Origin: Charina bottae
Lineage: Eukaryota; Chordata; Lepidosauria; Squamata; Charinaidae
DNA: 64,000 nt
Assembly: GCA_023362775.1 (NCBI GenBank)
Contig: JALMGJ010000020.1
Coordinates: forward strand, 6,141,501 to 6,205,500
Direction of reading: 5' to 3'
Shown: positions 1 through 10,175 of the stretch, piece after piece
How positions within the stretch are numbered: the stretch's first letter is position 1
Layout of the letters: each line of letters opens with the position of its first letter
The notes under the pieces: generated by a model
The model's database searches: none
Told to the model about the DNA's origin: nothing
What the model saw: only the letters and a program-made list of their open reading frames with translations
Program-made: the position numbers and the translations under genes

Positions 1-1926
1 CAAAGGTATTTTGCAAAACTGTCTGAAATAGTTCAAACCAGGACAAACAGCAGCCATCATGGTTTAGCTACAATTAATAAGCCAACACATGATTCATGTG
101 CGCACCTGTGGCACAGAAGGCTTGGACATCCGAGTTTCAAAGTGATTGAAAAGATGTCAGAAGCAAGTTCTGGAATGGAATTGAAAAAGTGCCAAGTGTA
201 TTTGGATTGCACAGCTTGTAAGGTTGCAAAGTCAAAGGTGTTTCCTGTGAGCAAATTCAGTGATAGGAAGTCACATAAATGTTTTGAATTAGTTCACGCT
301 GACTTAATTGGTCCATTACCAGCTACAATAGGGGGTGCTAAATATGTTTTAGTCATTGAGGATGATTACACTAGATTTGGGTTCTGTTACCTATTGAAAG
401 CTAAAAGCCAAACATTTGAAAAGTTTAGAAACTGGGTGCAGTTTGTGGAACGTAGGTATAGCACAAAAGTGTGTAGTTTACAAACTGACCGGGGTACAGA
501 GTTTCTGAGTGGGAGTTTTCAGCAATGGCTCCGTAGAAGGGGCATTGCGCATAGGAGAACTAACCCACATAGTTCAGCTGAGAATAGCGTGGCTGAACGT
601 AGGAATTTGGCATTGCAGACAGTGAAGGATTCACTCACTGCTGACTCAGGGTTATCAAGAGGATACTGGGGAGAGGCAATATTAACTGCTAATTATTTAA
701 TTAACAGGTTATGGAGTGTATCTGTAAACCAAACTCCATATTATATGTTATATGGCAAGAAGCCACCATTAGCTCATTTGAAGGTGTTTGGGTGCACTGC
801 CTATGTTCACGTGCATAAGGAGGTACGTAGGAAAGGACAGGCAAAAGCACAGAAGCTGACGTTTGTGGGGTATAAGCCAGGGACCAAAGGATATAGGTTC
901 ACTGATGGCAGGAAAGTTGTTATCTCTAGGTCAGCAAGTTTTAGTGAGTACAGCAATTGGCAGAGATTACACGGGAGTAGTGAGGTTTATCTTCCTAGTC
1001 AGGGACGTTTTGAGTTTTCAGAGCGGATAGAGGCCACTGATGTGATTAAGAAGGAAGAGGAATTAACTCCTAGTGTGCCAATGATGCAGGATGCTACAGT
1101 ATTGCGTAGATCTGAGAGAGTTAACAAGGGCATACCACCTCAGCGTTATACACCAGGTGATGTAAAAGTGTGTTTTATTGATTATGAACCTCGTAATTAC
1201 AGGGACGTATTGAAGTTGCCACAACCCGAGCAGAGTAGATGGAGAGCTGCTATGGATGTGGAAATGAAAGCCATTAATTCTCATAAGGTTTTCAAATCTA
1301 CTAGGCTGCCTGAGGGACATAGAGCAGTAGGCTGTAGATGGGTGTATAAGAAGAAAACCTTAGTGAATGGTGATATTCAGTATAAGGCTAGGTTGGTTGC
1401 ACAAGGTTTTTCCCAGATAAAGAATCAGACTTATGATGAGGTTTTTGCACCAACGCTAAGAGGGGAGACATTTAGGTTTGCCTTAGCAATGGCAGCAGCT
1501 GGGAATTGTGTAGTACAGCATTATGATATCACAACAGCATATTTGCATGCTGATTTGAATGAAGAGATCTATATGATTGAAGCCCCAGGGTATGAATCAA
1601 AGATTGCAGGAAGGGTATACAAGTTGCAGAAAGCATTGTATGGACTCAAGCAGTCAGCACGTTGCTGGAATCTAACTTTAGATAAGGAATTACAAAGAAT
1701 GGGATTCAAGTGTAGTATAGCTGACCCGTGTCTGTATGTAAAGCAATGTGAAAATGATGAACAGATTTTGCTTTTGATATTTGTAGACGATTTGTGTCTT
1801 ATAGCGAAAGATCAAAGCAGGGTAATTGAATTTACTGAAAATCTGAAACAGCACTTTGATGTCAAAGATCTGGGAGAAATTAAGAATTACCTAGGCATGG
1901 GTATTCTGAAGGTTGATGGGGGTTAG
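1..1926 (+). CDS. Ty1/copia Pol, partial (integrase + reverse transcriptase)
   Basis: The frame is open from base 1 and enters from outside the window, so the ATG at 142 is not the true start. Seen in order: the GAG-pre-integrase zinc finger (LWHRRLGH at about 106-129, then a CTAC cysteine pair near 208-219); the integrase core with its acidic triad (D in HADLIGPL near 295, D in QTDRGTEF near 484, E in SVAERRN near 595); then a copia-type reverse transcriptase with D in YDITTAYLHAD (about 1522) and the FVDDLCLIA catalytic loop (about 1780). This gene order, IN before RT, defines Ty1/copia and excludes Ty3/gypsy. The protein would copy element RNA and insert the cDNA. The frame ends at 1924-1926 soon after RT, and RNase H is missing, so the copy is not autonomous. 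There are no internal stops over 642 codons. Confidence 0.93.
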   Translation, partial: QRYFAKLSEIVQTRTNSSHHGLATINKPTHDSCAHLWHRRLGHPSFKVIEKMSEASSGMELKKCQVYLDCTACKVAKSKVFPVSKFSDRKSHKCFELVHADLIGPLPATIGGAKYVLVIEDDYTRFGFCYLLKAKSQTFEKFRNWVQFVERRYSTKVCSLQTDRGTEFLSGSFQQWLRRRGIAHRRTNPHSSAENSVAERRNLALQTVKDSLTADSGLSRGYWGEAILTANYLINRLWSVSVNQTPYYMLYGKKPPLAHLKVFGCTAYVHVHKEVRRKGQAKAQKLTFVGYKPGTKGYRFTDGRKVVISRSASFSEYSNWQRLHGSSEVYLPSQGRFEFSERIEATDVIKKEEELTPSVPMMQDATVLRRSERVNKGIPPQRYTPGDVKVCFIDYEPRNYRDVLKLPQPEQSRWRAAMDVEMKAINSHKVFKSTRLPEGHRAVGCRWVYKKKTLVNGDIQYKARLVAQGFSQIKNQTYDEVFAPTLRGETFRFALAMAAAGNCVVQHYDITTAYLHADLNEEIYMIEAPGYESKIAGRVYKLQKALYGLKQSARCWNLTLDKELQRMGFKCSIADPCLYVKQCENDEQILLLIFVDDLCLIAKDQSRVIEFTENLKQHFDVKDLGEIKNYLGMGILKVDGG

Positions 1927-2193
1927 AAGTTTCAACCCCGAAACGGATTTTGTCATGACAGAGACTGGAGACGATGAACAAACTTCGTGTGATCAAGAAT
2001 ATGTGATCAGTCAATAATTGGAAGTTTATTGTATTGTATTGTATTGATTTGCAATATTGTCCATCTGAGTGTAATGTAGCAGATGTGATGACAAAGCCTC
2101 TAAGCATAGATAGACATAGGATGTGTATATCTGAAATGTGTATGTCTTCTATTCTGTATATGTGAATGTGATATCTATTGTAAATTGAAGGGG

Positions 2194-2647
2194 TGTTAGG
2201 GTTTGATAAACCCAGGAATTTACTTCTAGATATAAATTATACAGAGAGGCTTGATTTCTAGGTAAAAGGTGAAATATTCTGCACAGTCACCCAATTAGCA
2301 GCCATTGTTGTAGGAATGATGTGTCATGTGTGACTCATTCAACAGGTGCTTAGAGTTAAGTTGGGTGTGGTAGTTAACAAGATTGACCTATAATGTGATA
2401 GGTCAGTTTGACTATAAATGCAGAGATATTCTGTATTTCATTTATTCCCATTTTACCTCGTGAAAGCTGTATCGTTGATGGTGTATCATTTGTTACTTGT
2501 GGAAGTGATCTGTAAATACGTATGTATATAAAGTAAATAGGATATTTGATATAACTTCTGTTTGGAGTCTATTTACTGCATAGTACGTGGATCACTGGTG
2601 CCTAGGAGAGAGGCAGGCCGCTCCATCTCCGTGCGTTCCCTCTGACA
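2194..2647 (+). repeat. 3' LTR of the Ty1/copia element
   Basis: The LTR starts TGTTAGGG just after the polypurine tract and ends CCTCTGACA, giving the standard TG...CA ends over 454 bp. A TATA-like ctataaatg lies near 2411. The 5 bases after the LTR are taaag; the matching upstream target duplication would be outside the window, so the right edge rests on the TG...CA rule. Confidence 0.75.
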
Positions 2648-4620
2648 TAAAGCTTACCTATTTTTCTACAATGCAAAATTACTAATATTGTACAATGATA
2701 TCTTACTACAAAATACTATAACTCAGTTTGGACCACAGGGAATATTATCTTATCTTTCCTTTCCACTGGTTTAGGGTTCAAAGGCTGAGAGTACACAAAT
2801 TTAGTAAACAGACTAGTCCTTTTCAGTAATTTTCTGAAAAGTATATGGCAAATTAGTACATACTGTTAAAAAAAAGAAAGTGACAAGTTGATGGACTTTC
2901 CATGCAGTCCCTCTGGACACTGAGATGACTGGCTAGAGCAGACCCTAAATAGGGCTGCTCTAGCCACGCTGACTCTGTTGCTCCCTCTTTTTTCTCCACT
3001 TCCTTATGGGCACAAGAGGTGTTAAATGGGTATATAAAGGTTAGATTTATTGTAAGTCAAACAGCTGTTTCTAAAACAATTCAAGAAGTCCAATTATGCC
3101 TTCTTTCAAACCAAACTAGTTTATTTTGGGCTACATTTCTTCTGGTCTCAGCAACACGATGAAGAAATACTGCTTATTTTCTTCTTGAGATGTTGCCAGC
3201 ACAATTCTGTAGAGGAGATGAAGAAATGGAAAATTCGAGAAACTTGATATTTGGAAATTACTATTTGATTTTACCTCATAGACAACAGATAAGTGATATC
3301 CATCTGTTTTCTCTAAGTTGTATCATGCAATACTTGGTAGTTTACATAAATTATATGTACATCACACACAGCCATCAATGTATACATTGAGAGAAATGTG
3401 CATTGGCTATGTTTACTATATAAATTTAAGTACATATTTTGAGAGGATTTTTTAAAGCCAGAGACAAATGTTGGAACAGAACAAAATTATAAATAAAACT
3501 TACAAAAACAGCGTGGAGGCAAAATAGTTTTCACTCATCCATAAAAAATATACTCTTCTAGATGCCAGCCTCTAATTTCCACACAAGTTCCAACAGTTTG
3601 TACATGAGAGGTAAAACATAAACTGAGAGGATGTTGGCCAAGTGTAGTAACTGAAACTACAGTTGCCAACTATGTGTATACGAGAGTATGTTTGTGTGTG
3701 TTCGCAATAATATATTTTAACTGTCCATAATCTTCAATTCAGCCAAAGGCTCCTCTCTGGAGATAATAATGCCATATGTCTCTTCCCGATATCCTGATAA
3801 CCACCTGCAATTTTCAGCCAAGCATATGGACGGAGATGGCATTGCATTGAGTGAATCTCATTCATTCTGCATGATTAGTCCTAGATCTCCTGTTACAGAT
3901 GTTAACACATATGGCCCCCATCACCATCACGCTAATCACATAAATAAGGAAAAAACTTTTCTGTTAACTTTGAGGCTCAGATTGACAGAAGTGGTCCCTA
4001 ATTATCCATGCTTGGTACCTTCCCTCCTCTTTTCAGCTGTTTAAATTAGCACATGCTGTTCTGCCAAACTCTATAAATTGGAAGATAAAAAAGTATTACA
4101 ATGCTTATTCATTGCAAAATTGGCACTCATAAAAATTGCAGAGGGGATTATGAGTGGGCTGCCTGGCACTGGTTGCAACTGATACAATCTAGTCTCCAAA
4201 AGTTGCTGTTTGGAATATAGTTCTTATTCATTCTAAAGCGTGTCATTCTATTTGGTTTTTGCTTTTATACATAACTGGATCCAATCAGTACATGCTAGAA
4301 GAACTGTGCCAAGGAAAAACTAAGAAGAAAGTAAACATGATTTACTTCTCGATGTGGTCCACCGCCATCACTATTTCAACTGCCCTGATGCATAATGATG
4401 CAAATATTCTTTTCTTTTCTTTTCTCTGAGGCCTTATTGCCACTGAAGTAATAAATCTTGTGTATGGGCTACATCATTTCAGGTTGCTGCTGGGGCTCAT
4501 ATGACAGTATTGATTGGCCTTGTATATGAACAAAAAAATCTCTTTGACATAGAAGGAAGATCTCAGATTATGAAGTCTATCTCAGGGCTACTGGATCTGG
4601 GATGCAAAAGTTCAGACAAC
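2648..4620. other. No gene seen (intergenic)
   Basis: AT-rich sequence without a credible coding frame, RNA gene or recognised repeat. Short open frames at 3190-3390 and 3769-4044 have no motif and are treated as chance. Confidence 0.6.
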
Positions 4621-4628
4621 TACTAGAT

Positions 4629-4892
4629 CAGAGCTTTCCAAACTGTGTGTCGGGAAATGTTAGTGTGTCAGCTGCAGTGTCTGGGTGTGTCGCGGCTACT
4701 GCTGTCTCCGAGCCCTGCCAGGATTCCACACAGGTCCTAGTGCCTGCCTTGTGCCTTGCTGCCTCCAAACCTGCCCTGCCAGGATTCCGCGCAGGTCCTA
4801 GTGCCTGCCTTGTGCCCTGCTGTAAGAGTGTGTCGCGAAATGATGCATGTCTAAAAAGTGTGTCACCAACATGAAAAGTTTGGAAAGCTCTG
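4629..4892. mobile_element. hAT-type MITE, copy 1
   Basis: The element starts CAGAGCTTTCCAAACTGTG and ends with the inverse, AGTTTGGAAAGCTCTG. It is flanked by a perfect 8-bp duplication TACTAGAT at 4621-4628 and 4893-4900. An 8-bp target site with CAG...CTG ends is the signature of hAT DNA transposons. The 264-bp interior has no transposase frame and holds two copies of a roughly 60-bp unit containing caggtcctagtgcctgcc. It can have moved only with a transposase supplied in trans. Related copies lie at 17980-18386 and 45948-46253. Confidence 0.9.
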
Positions 4893-4900
4893 TACTAGAT

Positions 4901-6229
4901 GATAACCAAGAGTCAAAGTGGCCTGTATCCCTTTGCTCCCATCTAGTGATTGTATGGATTTTTGGAGCCCTGATGCAACAGTCCTGGTATTTGCTCTTTA
5001 TTCTAGGCTGGTTTGTAGCCTAGAATACTAGAAAAAGGGAAAAAGTGGAATTTAAGCAGAGCTACCAGTTCTGGACTGCAAAATCTAGACTACTACTAGT
5101 TAGCAGCAAAGAGATACAGAAAACTTTCTTTGGTGCCATCTACTGGTCCCCCTGATAGCCCCAATTTAAATAAAACTTGTTAAACTCTCTGGCGGGGAAA
5201 ATTCACTTAACAGCTGTGCAGACTTTTTAAAAAAGAAAATAAATCAGCAGTTAAAGCCAAAGAAAGAGCATTATTCCAATCTTGAAAAAATATCTTCCTG
5301 AGGTCCTGTTTTCTACTTTTCTTCAAAACAGTAATTGTCTTGGTTTTTTGCCCCTCATATATATGGTCCCTCACCAAGATAAAAGCACCAATCTTTTTTC
5401 CCCAGTTCCTTTTGTCAGACCCATAATATTTCTTCCTCGGCTGACAAGTACTTCAGCTTCAAAGTTGACTAGTCCCAACATTTTGAGAAATTCATTTTCA
5501 GGATTTTTTCCCTAAAATTCTACCCCACCCTAAGATTCCTCCCCTTGATTAAATCAGTTTTCAAGGAATAAAACTCCAATTACACCAGTTTCAAAGAAAA
5601 TTAACATACTTTTCCCATCTTATCACTTTAGCTTTCAACCCATTCACTTTGGGGAAAAATGGGATTACAGTTAGTGTTCACTCTCTCTAGTGATAAAAGC
5701 CCCTTTAACAAACCTCTTCTGATCTGGGCAATACATCAGATTGGATTACCACTGCAGCATCTCCCTGCAGTTGGAACTGTTTCTGGAGGTCCTTTGAAGG
5801 GGATTTGTGTACAATCCTATTTTCAAGCTTAACCTTGAGATCATCAGTGGAGATTCTTCTCCAAGGACCTTCATTTGCTGAAGTACTTAGGAGCTGGACT
5901 TTTCTGTAGTAGCTACCAGTTATGGAATTTTCTGACTACCTACTCTGTTACATTTTCTGTCTCAGAAAATGGACGTTTTTAGTGTCCCTTGCAAGTTAAA
6001 TACTTCTACTATTATGCTCTGTTTTAAACTAGGCTATAATTCTTATTTGCTGCTTTTAGCTGTTGTGTAATTCATTGTTTTAGTATAATCTATACAGATT
6101 TTTATTCTTCTATTGTACTTCACCATGTGTGCTTCCAATTATAAGGTGACCATTTATTTTCAAAATAACAAAGACATGATTTAAGTTATTTGCACAATTA
6201 CAGAGTTGATTCAATCCTCTGAGGCCTAC
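4901..6229. other. No gene seen (intergenic)
   Basis: No convincing coding frame or repeat. Two CTCF-like cores occur near 4940 (minus sense, ctcccatctagtg) and 5137 (minus sense, ggtgccatctactgg); these are motif matches only. Confidence 0.55.
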
Positions 6230-6345
6230 CTGAAGTGAAGTAGAGCAGTTTATAAATGGGTTAACATCCATCAGAAATGACAGTGGATCCAAGTGATTGG
6301 CTGGTATTCTGTTCTGAGATGTAAGATTCACCAGTCTTGCCAATC
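6230..6345 (-). other. Candidate host exon, unidentified
   Basis: On the minus strand, a 116-bp segment is bounded by an AG acceptor (tgttttaaaacag before 6345) and a CAG|GTAGGC donor after 6230. Taken as 2 + 38x3 bases it is open without a stop and reads LARLVNLTSQ...NPFINCSTSLQ. The composition looks protein-like, but I do not recognise the family. It lies about 43 kb downstream of the CPS1 stop on the same strand. No second exon could be paired with it. Chance is a real alternative, because open stretches of this size are common. Confidence 0.22.
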
Positions 6346-7249
6346 CTGTTTTAAAACAACATAGAAATTACACTAGGCCAATCCCAGAACCGCTTCAGCA
6401 GCTTAGCATACCAGCTGCCAAACTGATTATGTATAGTCTGGATAGATAAATCTTGATTTCACATATGTGTACATTATGTTTTTCAGATTTCTGGCATGCT
6501 TCATGTTGTTTAGTAGTCCCAGCGTGATCACAATTAAGAAACGCAATCTCATCAAATGCCCATCAGCATGCTAGCTTATAAACACTTTAAATAAGTATAG
6601 CTAATAAAACCTAGTTTATTAGCCACCTTTTTGTAATATTTTTTTGCAGCCACTTCTGTCCTTCATTGACAAAAATAAATCCTCAGTTATTGCAATGCCA
6701 GCTTCCTTCACTCCCCTGTAATGTGGCAAGTAATTAAACCCTTACAGCAACAGCAGGGGTTTCATTGCCTAACAACAGCTCATCTTCTGTGCCTTTGGCT
6801 CATCCAGAGAGATAATGTTTAAATACCAGTTCATTCAAAGGCCTCAGCAACAAAACTTTACTTTATGATTCATCAGATGGACATTGTTGAACATTTTATA
6901 TTTCTTGCCTTTTCTTCTTTCACCTTCCCTAAGATGCTCCTCATAGGCTATCACTCTGTTTTTCTAGAAATGTCTTTTGTCGAGACTTTCATCTACCTTA
7001 CTTTTTTCCATAACAGGTATTTGTTATATTTCTGCCTCCATTAATTTAGGTATAAAAGACACAGAGATTATCAGGAAATCTGTGGTTTCCTTTTAAACAA
7101 AATGGTGTCATCTGCCACTAGGGAATCCATTGTGGCATCCAGGGGCATGTAATTCATAAGAGTAAAAATATTTCCAAATTAAAACTGCACATCTTTAATT
7201 TTAATATTTATTGTGACCACTATTGAATATTTGATAATAACTAGGAGTG
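6346..7249. other. No gene seen (intergenic)
   Basis: AT-rich, with no frame, RNA gene or repeat that I can support. Confidence 0.6.
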
Positions 7250-9109
7250 TGAAAATGGTGACCGCGACCGAATGCCGTTCGCCACTCTAAGGGGGGTGAG
7301 CTCTAAAACTCAATGTTTTAGATACTTTAAAGAACTTTATGATCTTCCCACCCAGCTGTGAAGGTTTTTTGGGGGTATATACCCATACCAGGCAAGCTGG
7401 GTGTGGACGGAGCCCCCTGGACGAGCGTTGGAGGATAGCGTGCCCCGTCGGAAGATTTAACGACGGAGAGCTGCCGAGCTGCTGCTGCTGCAGGGTCGTG
7501 GGAGAGCTGAGAGCTGAGTTTGGAGTGGCTGGGGCGGCGTGGGCTGCTGCGGGAGCCCCCAGATGAAGTTGGAGCTCCAGATAGAAGAAATGGGGTTGCC
7601 GGAGTCGGCGTGCCCCCCTCCCCATGCCGAACAAGCTGGGCGTGATTGGAACGGAGCTCCAGCTGGGATTGCTGGTGTGGGGGTGGATGCTGCTGCCGCT
7701 GTTGGGAGATCGCTTCTCAGCCTTTCATGTAGAACCAAGGAGATGAGTCATTCTGGCAGTGGTTCTGGAGCTTTTTCGGCGACGCAGGGTCTCGGGCAGA
7801 CTAAAAGACGCCGGGAGAAGACGCCTGTAACCGGACTGGTCTCACTACCCCAGCATTTCGGCACGAGACTTTGGAAGTGGGGCAGGTCCTGGTTAATTGG
7901 ACTGACCCAGTGCCTGATAGGCTTTAAAGAACTGGCCTGCCGGCATGATAACATTAAGACATTTTTGGGCAACGGATTGGAATATAATACCCATTTCCAA
8001 CGTTGCATGGGCTACAGACCACCAGGGCAGAGGCTATCGAAGAAGTGAGCCATCCCCCTTCTGACCGCCCTAATATATGATAAGCTATTGGTATCCCTCT
8101 GGAGTGACTGCTATCCCCTCTCAGGTGTGAGAGACGTGAGAGGGGGCATGAGTATGTGTGAAGAGAGTTAGAACACTCCTTCCCTGAGTGAGAGTCGGGG
8201 GGGGTGAGAAGTAGTGTATGGAGTGCCCCTCTTGACTAGTGAGAGAAGTCTGGGGGGCGCAGGGAATGAATGAGTGAATGGGTGAGTGGTGATTGGGCTC
8301 CTCCAGTGACGAGAGCTTGAGCTGGTACGCTGGGGGGCTCTTCATCACTCTACTGATTGGGTACGAATGAGTGGTGAATGATGGAGGGATGCCTATTATC
8401 ATCTGGAGTATTTGTGAGTCCAGGAGTGGAGGCTAATGGACTTGGAGACTCTGGGGGCTACAGGGCAGGACAGGCCATTGAAGTGGTGATGGGCAGGGGA
8501 TATTATGACGGGAGTTGGAGGGCGGGCCATCATAGGGGAAGACACCCCCGGTGCTTATTACCGATGGCGTGTTCCGGCCCTCCACACTCATACCTAGGCC
8601 CTGGTCAGCAGACGTGTGGTTGTCCCGATTTCCGGCTGCTGCTATGCAATGCCAGGTCAATAAATAACAAGCCCCCCCTCATTCACAATCTGATTTTAGA
8701 GGAGGGGGCAGACCTGGCATGTATTACCGAAATCTGGCTGAGCCCGGAGGGAAGTGTTCCTCTCTCTGAAATATGCCCAGCCAGGTTTCGGGTTTGGCAC
8801 CAGCCGAGACCTCGGGGCAGGGGAGGAGGAGTGGCTGTTGTCATCAGGGAATCTCTAGTGGCCGTCAGGGGCCCTGCTCCACAAGTTACCGGGTGTGAGA
8901 CCTTGTTATTCAAGTTGGGTTCTTGGGAACAGTTGGGAGTGTTGCTATTGTACCAGCCTCCCTGCTGCGTGGCAACCTCCCTGCCTGAGCTGCTGGAGGC
9001 CATCTCGGGGGTGGCGGTGGAGTTCCCCAGGCTTTTGGTCCTGGGGGATGTGAGGTTTCAGCCACTTACCTGGATGCCGGCTGACATGCTGGACTCGGAG
9101 GAGGAGGAA

Positions 9110-9302
9110 GAGCCAATCACAGGAAGCAGCAGCTTTGGCATGAAACCAACCAGAGACCCGGAAACACTGATTGGCAGAGGCTCGGAAAGAAAGACGCCTC
9201 CGCCAATCAGCGCGCGCCAAAGGAGAGCAGAAAGGCGGGCCGAGCAACGTGAAGCCCTATTGGCCCCTGCTCTTCCAAGACGCGAAAAATGAAATAAAAA
9301 GC
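9110..9302 (+). promoter_or_regulatory. Putative LTR promoter (CCAAT boxes and TATA-like box)
   Basis: Four CCAAT or ATTGG boxes (gccaatcac near 9112, ctgattggc near 9168, gccaatcag near 9203, ctattggcc near 9260) precede a TATA-like gaaataaaaag at about 9290-9300. This spacing is typical of an LTR U3 promoter. Transcription would start near 9320-9330, leaving an unusually long R region of about 850 bp before the AATAAA. Confidence 0.45.
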
Positions 9303-10175
9303 CGGCGCGACTTACCTCAGGTGCCGGAGACAATCCGTTCTATCCGTTCCACACCGAAGCCGCCAGACTCCGCGCCGGACCCTGCTTCCGAGCCCTGCCT
9401 TGCTGCCGCCCTGGACCTCACTGACGAGCCCAGCCCTGCTGCCACACCAGACTCTGATTCCACGCCTTGCCCCACCGCACCAAGCCTTGGATCCCAGCCT
9501 TACCTTGCTGCCGTGCCAAGACTCGTGCCCGAACCTCCTCCGGTCGCCGCGCCTCCGTCCTTGTTCCCTGCGGAAGAAGCCGGCGTCGGGGTAAGCGCCG
9601 CCGCCTTGCCTCCTTCTCCCCTGACTGCCCGAACCACCAATTCTCCATTGCTCTCCGCTCCGGAGCCTACCGACGCCGACCACCCGTGGGCTGCCTTCGT
9701 CGGGCCCCGGTCTACCCAGACGGCCACCAGCCCACATCAGCAGCCAAGCCCAGCCGACGCCAGCCACCAGTGGGCTGCCTTTGTCAGGCCCCGGTCTACC
9801 CAGACGGCCACCAGCCCAGATCAGCAGCCAAGCTCAGCCGACGCCAGCCACCAGTGGGCTGCCTTTGTCGGGCCCCGGTCTACCCAGACGCCCACTAGCC
9901 CAGATCCTCAGCCAAGCACAGCCGACACCGGTCACCAGTGGGCTGCCTTTGTTGGGCCCCAGTCTACTCCCAGCCCCGACAGCCAAGCTAACTCCACACC
10001 TGCGGTCACCTTGCCTGCCACCTCCAGATCGCCACCGGCTGCAGCATCTACCACCGTGCCTGCATCCGCTCTAGTTCTTCAGGTTGGGCCAGGAGCATTT
10101 CCCGGACTTGTTGTTGTACAGTCTGCAGAAGAAGAAGAGGACAGTATAAATTGGGCTGCTTGTGTAACTGTGTAA
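9171..10175 (+). other. Long open frame in the LTR, repeat-bearing, no ATG
   Basis: The frame is open for 334 codons and ends SINWAACVTV-stop. It contains no methionine codon apart from a nominal TTG start, so translation would need splicing or a non-AUG start. It is rich in Pro, Ala, Ser and Thr. About residues 170-270 form four 28-residue repeats (HQWAAFVGPRSTQTATSPDQ type), with a last partial copy at the end (INWAACV). I know no matching family. High GC content makes long stop-free frames likely by chance: the minus strand is also open at 9312-9767. Protein function is therefore unproven. Confidence 0.25.
9672..9990 (+). repeat. 84-bp tandem repeat, about 4 units
   Basis: The anchor (c/a)(c/a)gtgggctgcctt recurs at 9684, 9768, 9852 and 9936, a period of exactly 84 bp, or 28 codons, so the frame is kept. 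Units are 85-95% alike by eye. Confidence 0.9.

Larger units (their letters stand above)
1..2647 (+). mobile_element. Ty1/copia LTR retrotransposon, 3' part
   Basis: The element enters from the left edge; its 5' LTR and gag are outside the window. After the RT stop at 1926 the sequence jumps to the last residues of a copia RNase H (NVADVMTKPLS, about 2073-2106), so roughly 100 or more RNase H codons are deleted. A purine tract (gaagggg, 2187-2193) directly precedes the 3' LTR, as expected for plus-strand priming. It is a copy with an internal deletion but otherwise little decayed. Confidence 0.9.

Noticed and set aside
3769..4044. 91-codon plus-strand frame with a His-rich stretch
   Set aside because: No motif, no splice context and no repeat evidence; length is within chance.
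7287..8048. Several overlapping frames on both strands
   Set aside because: They lie in the GC-rich 5' leader of LINE copy A and are not conserved in copy B.
9312..9767. 151-codon minus-strand frame in the solo LTR
   Set aside because: Shadow of the GC-rich repeat region; no motif.
9672..9990. Regularly spaced repeats as a possible CRISPR array
   Set aside because: Adjacent 84-bp units without unique spacers, in a vertebrate LTR.
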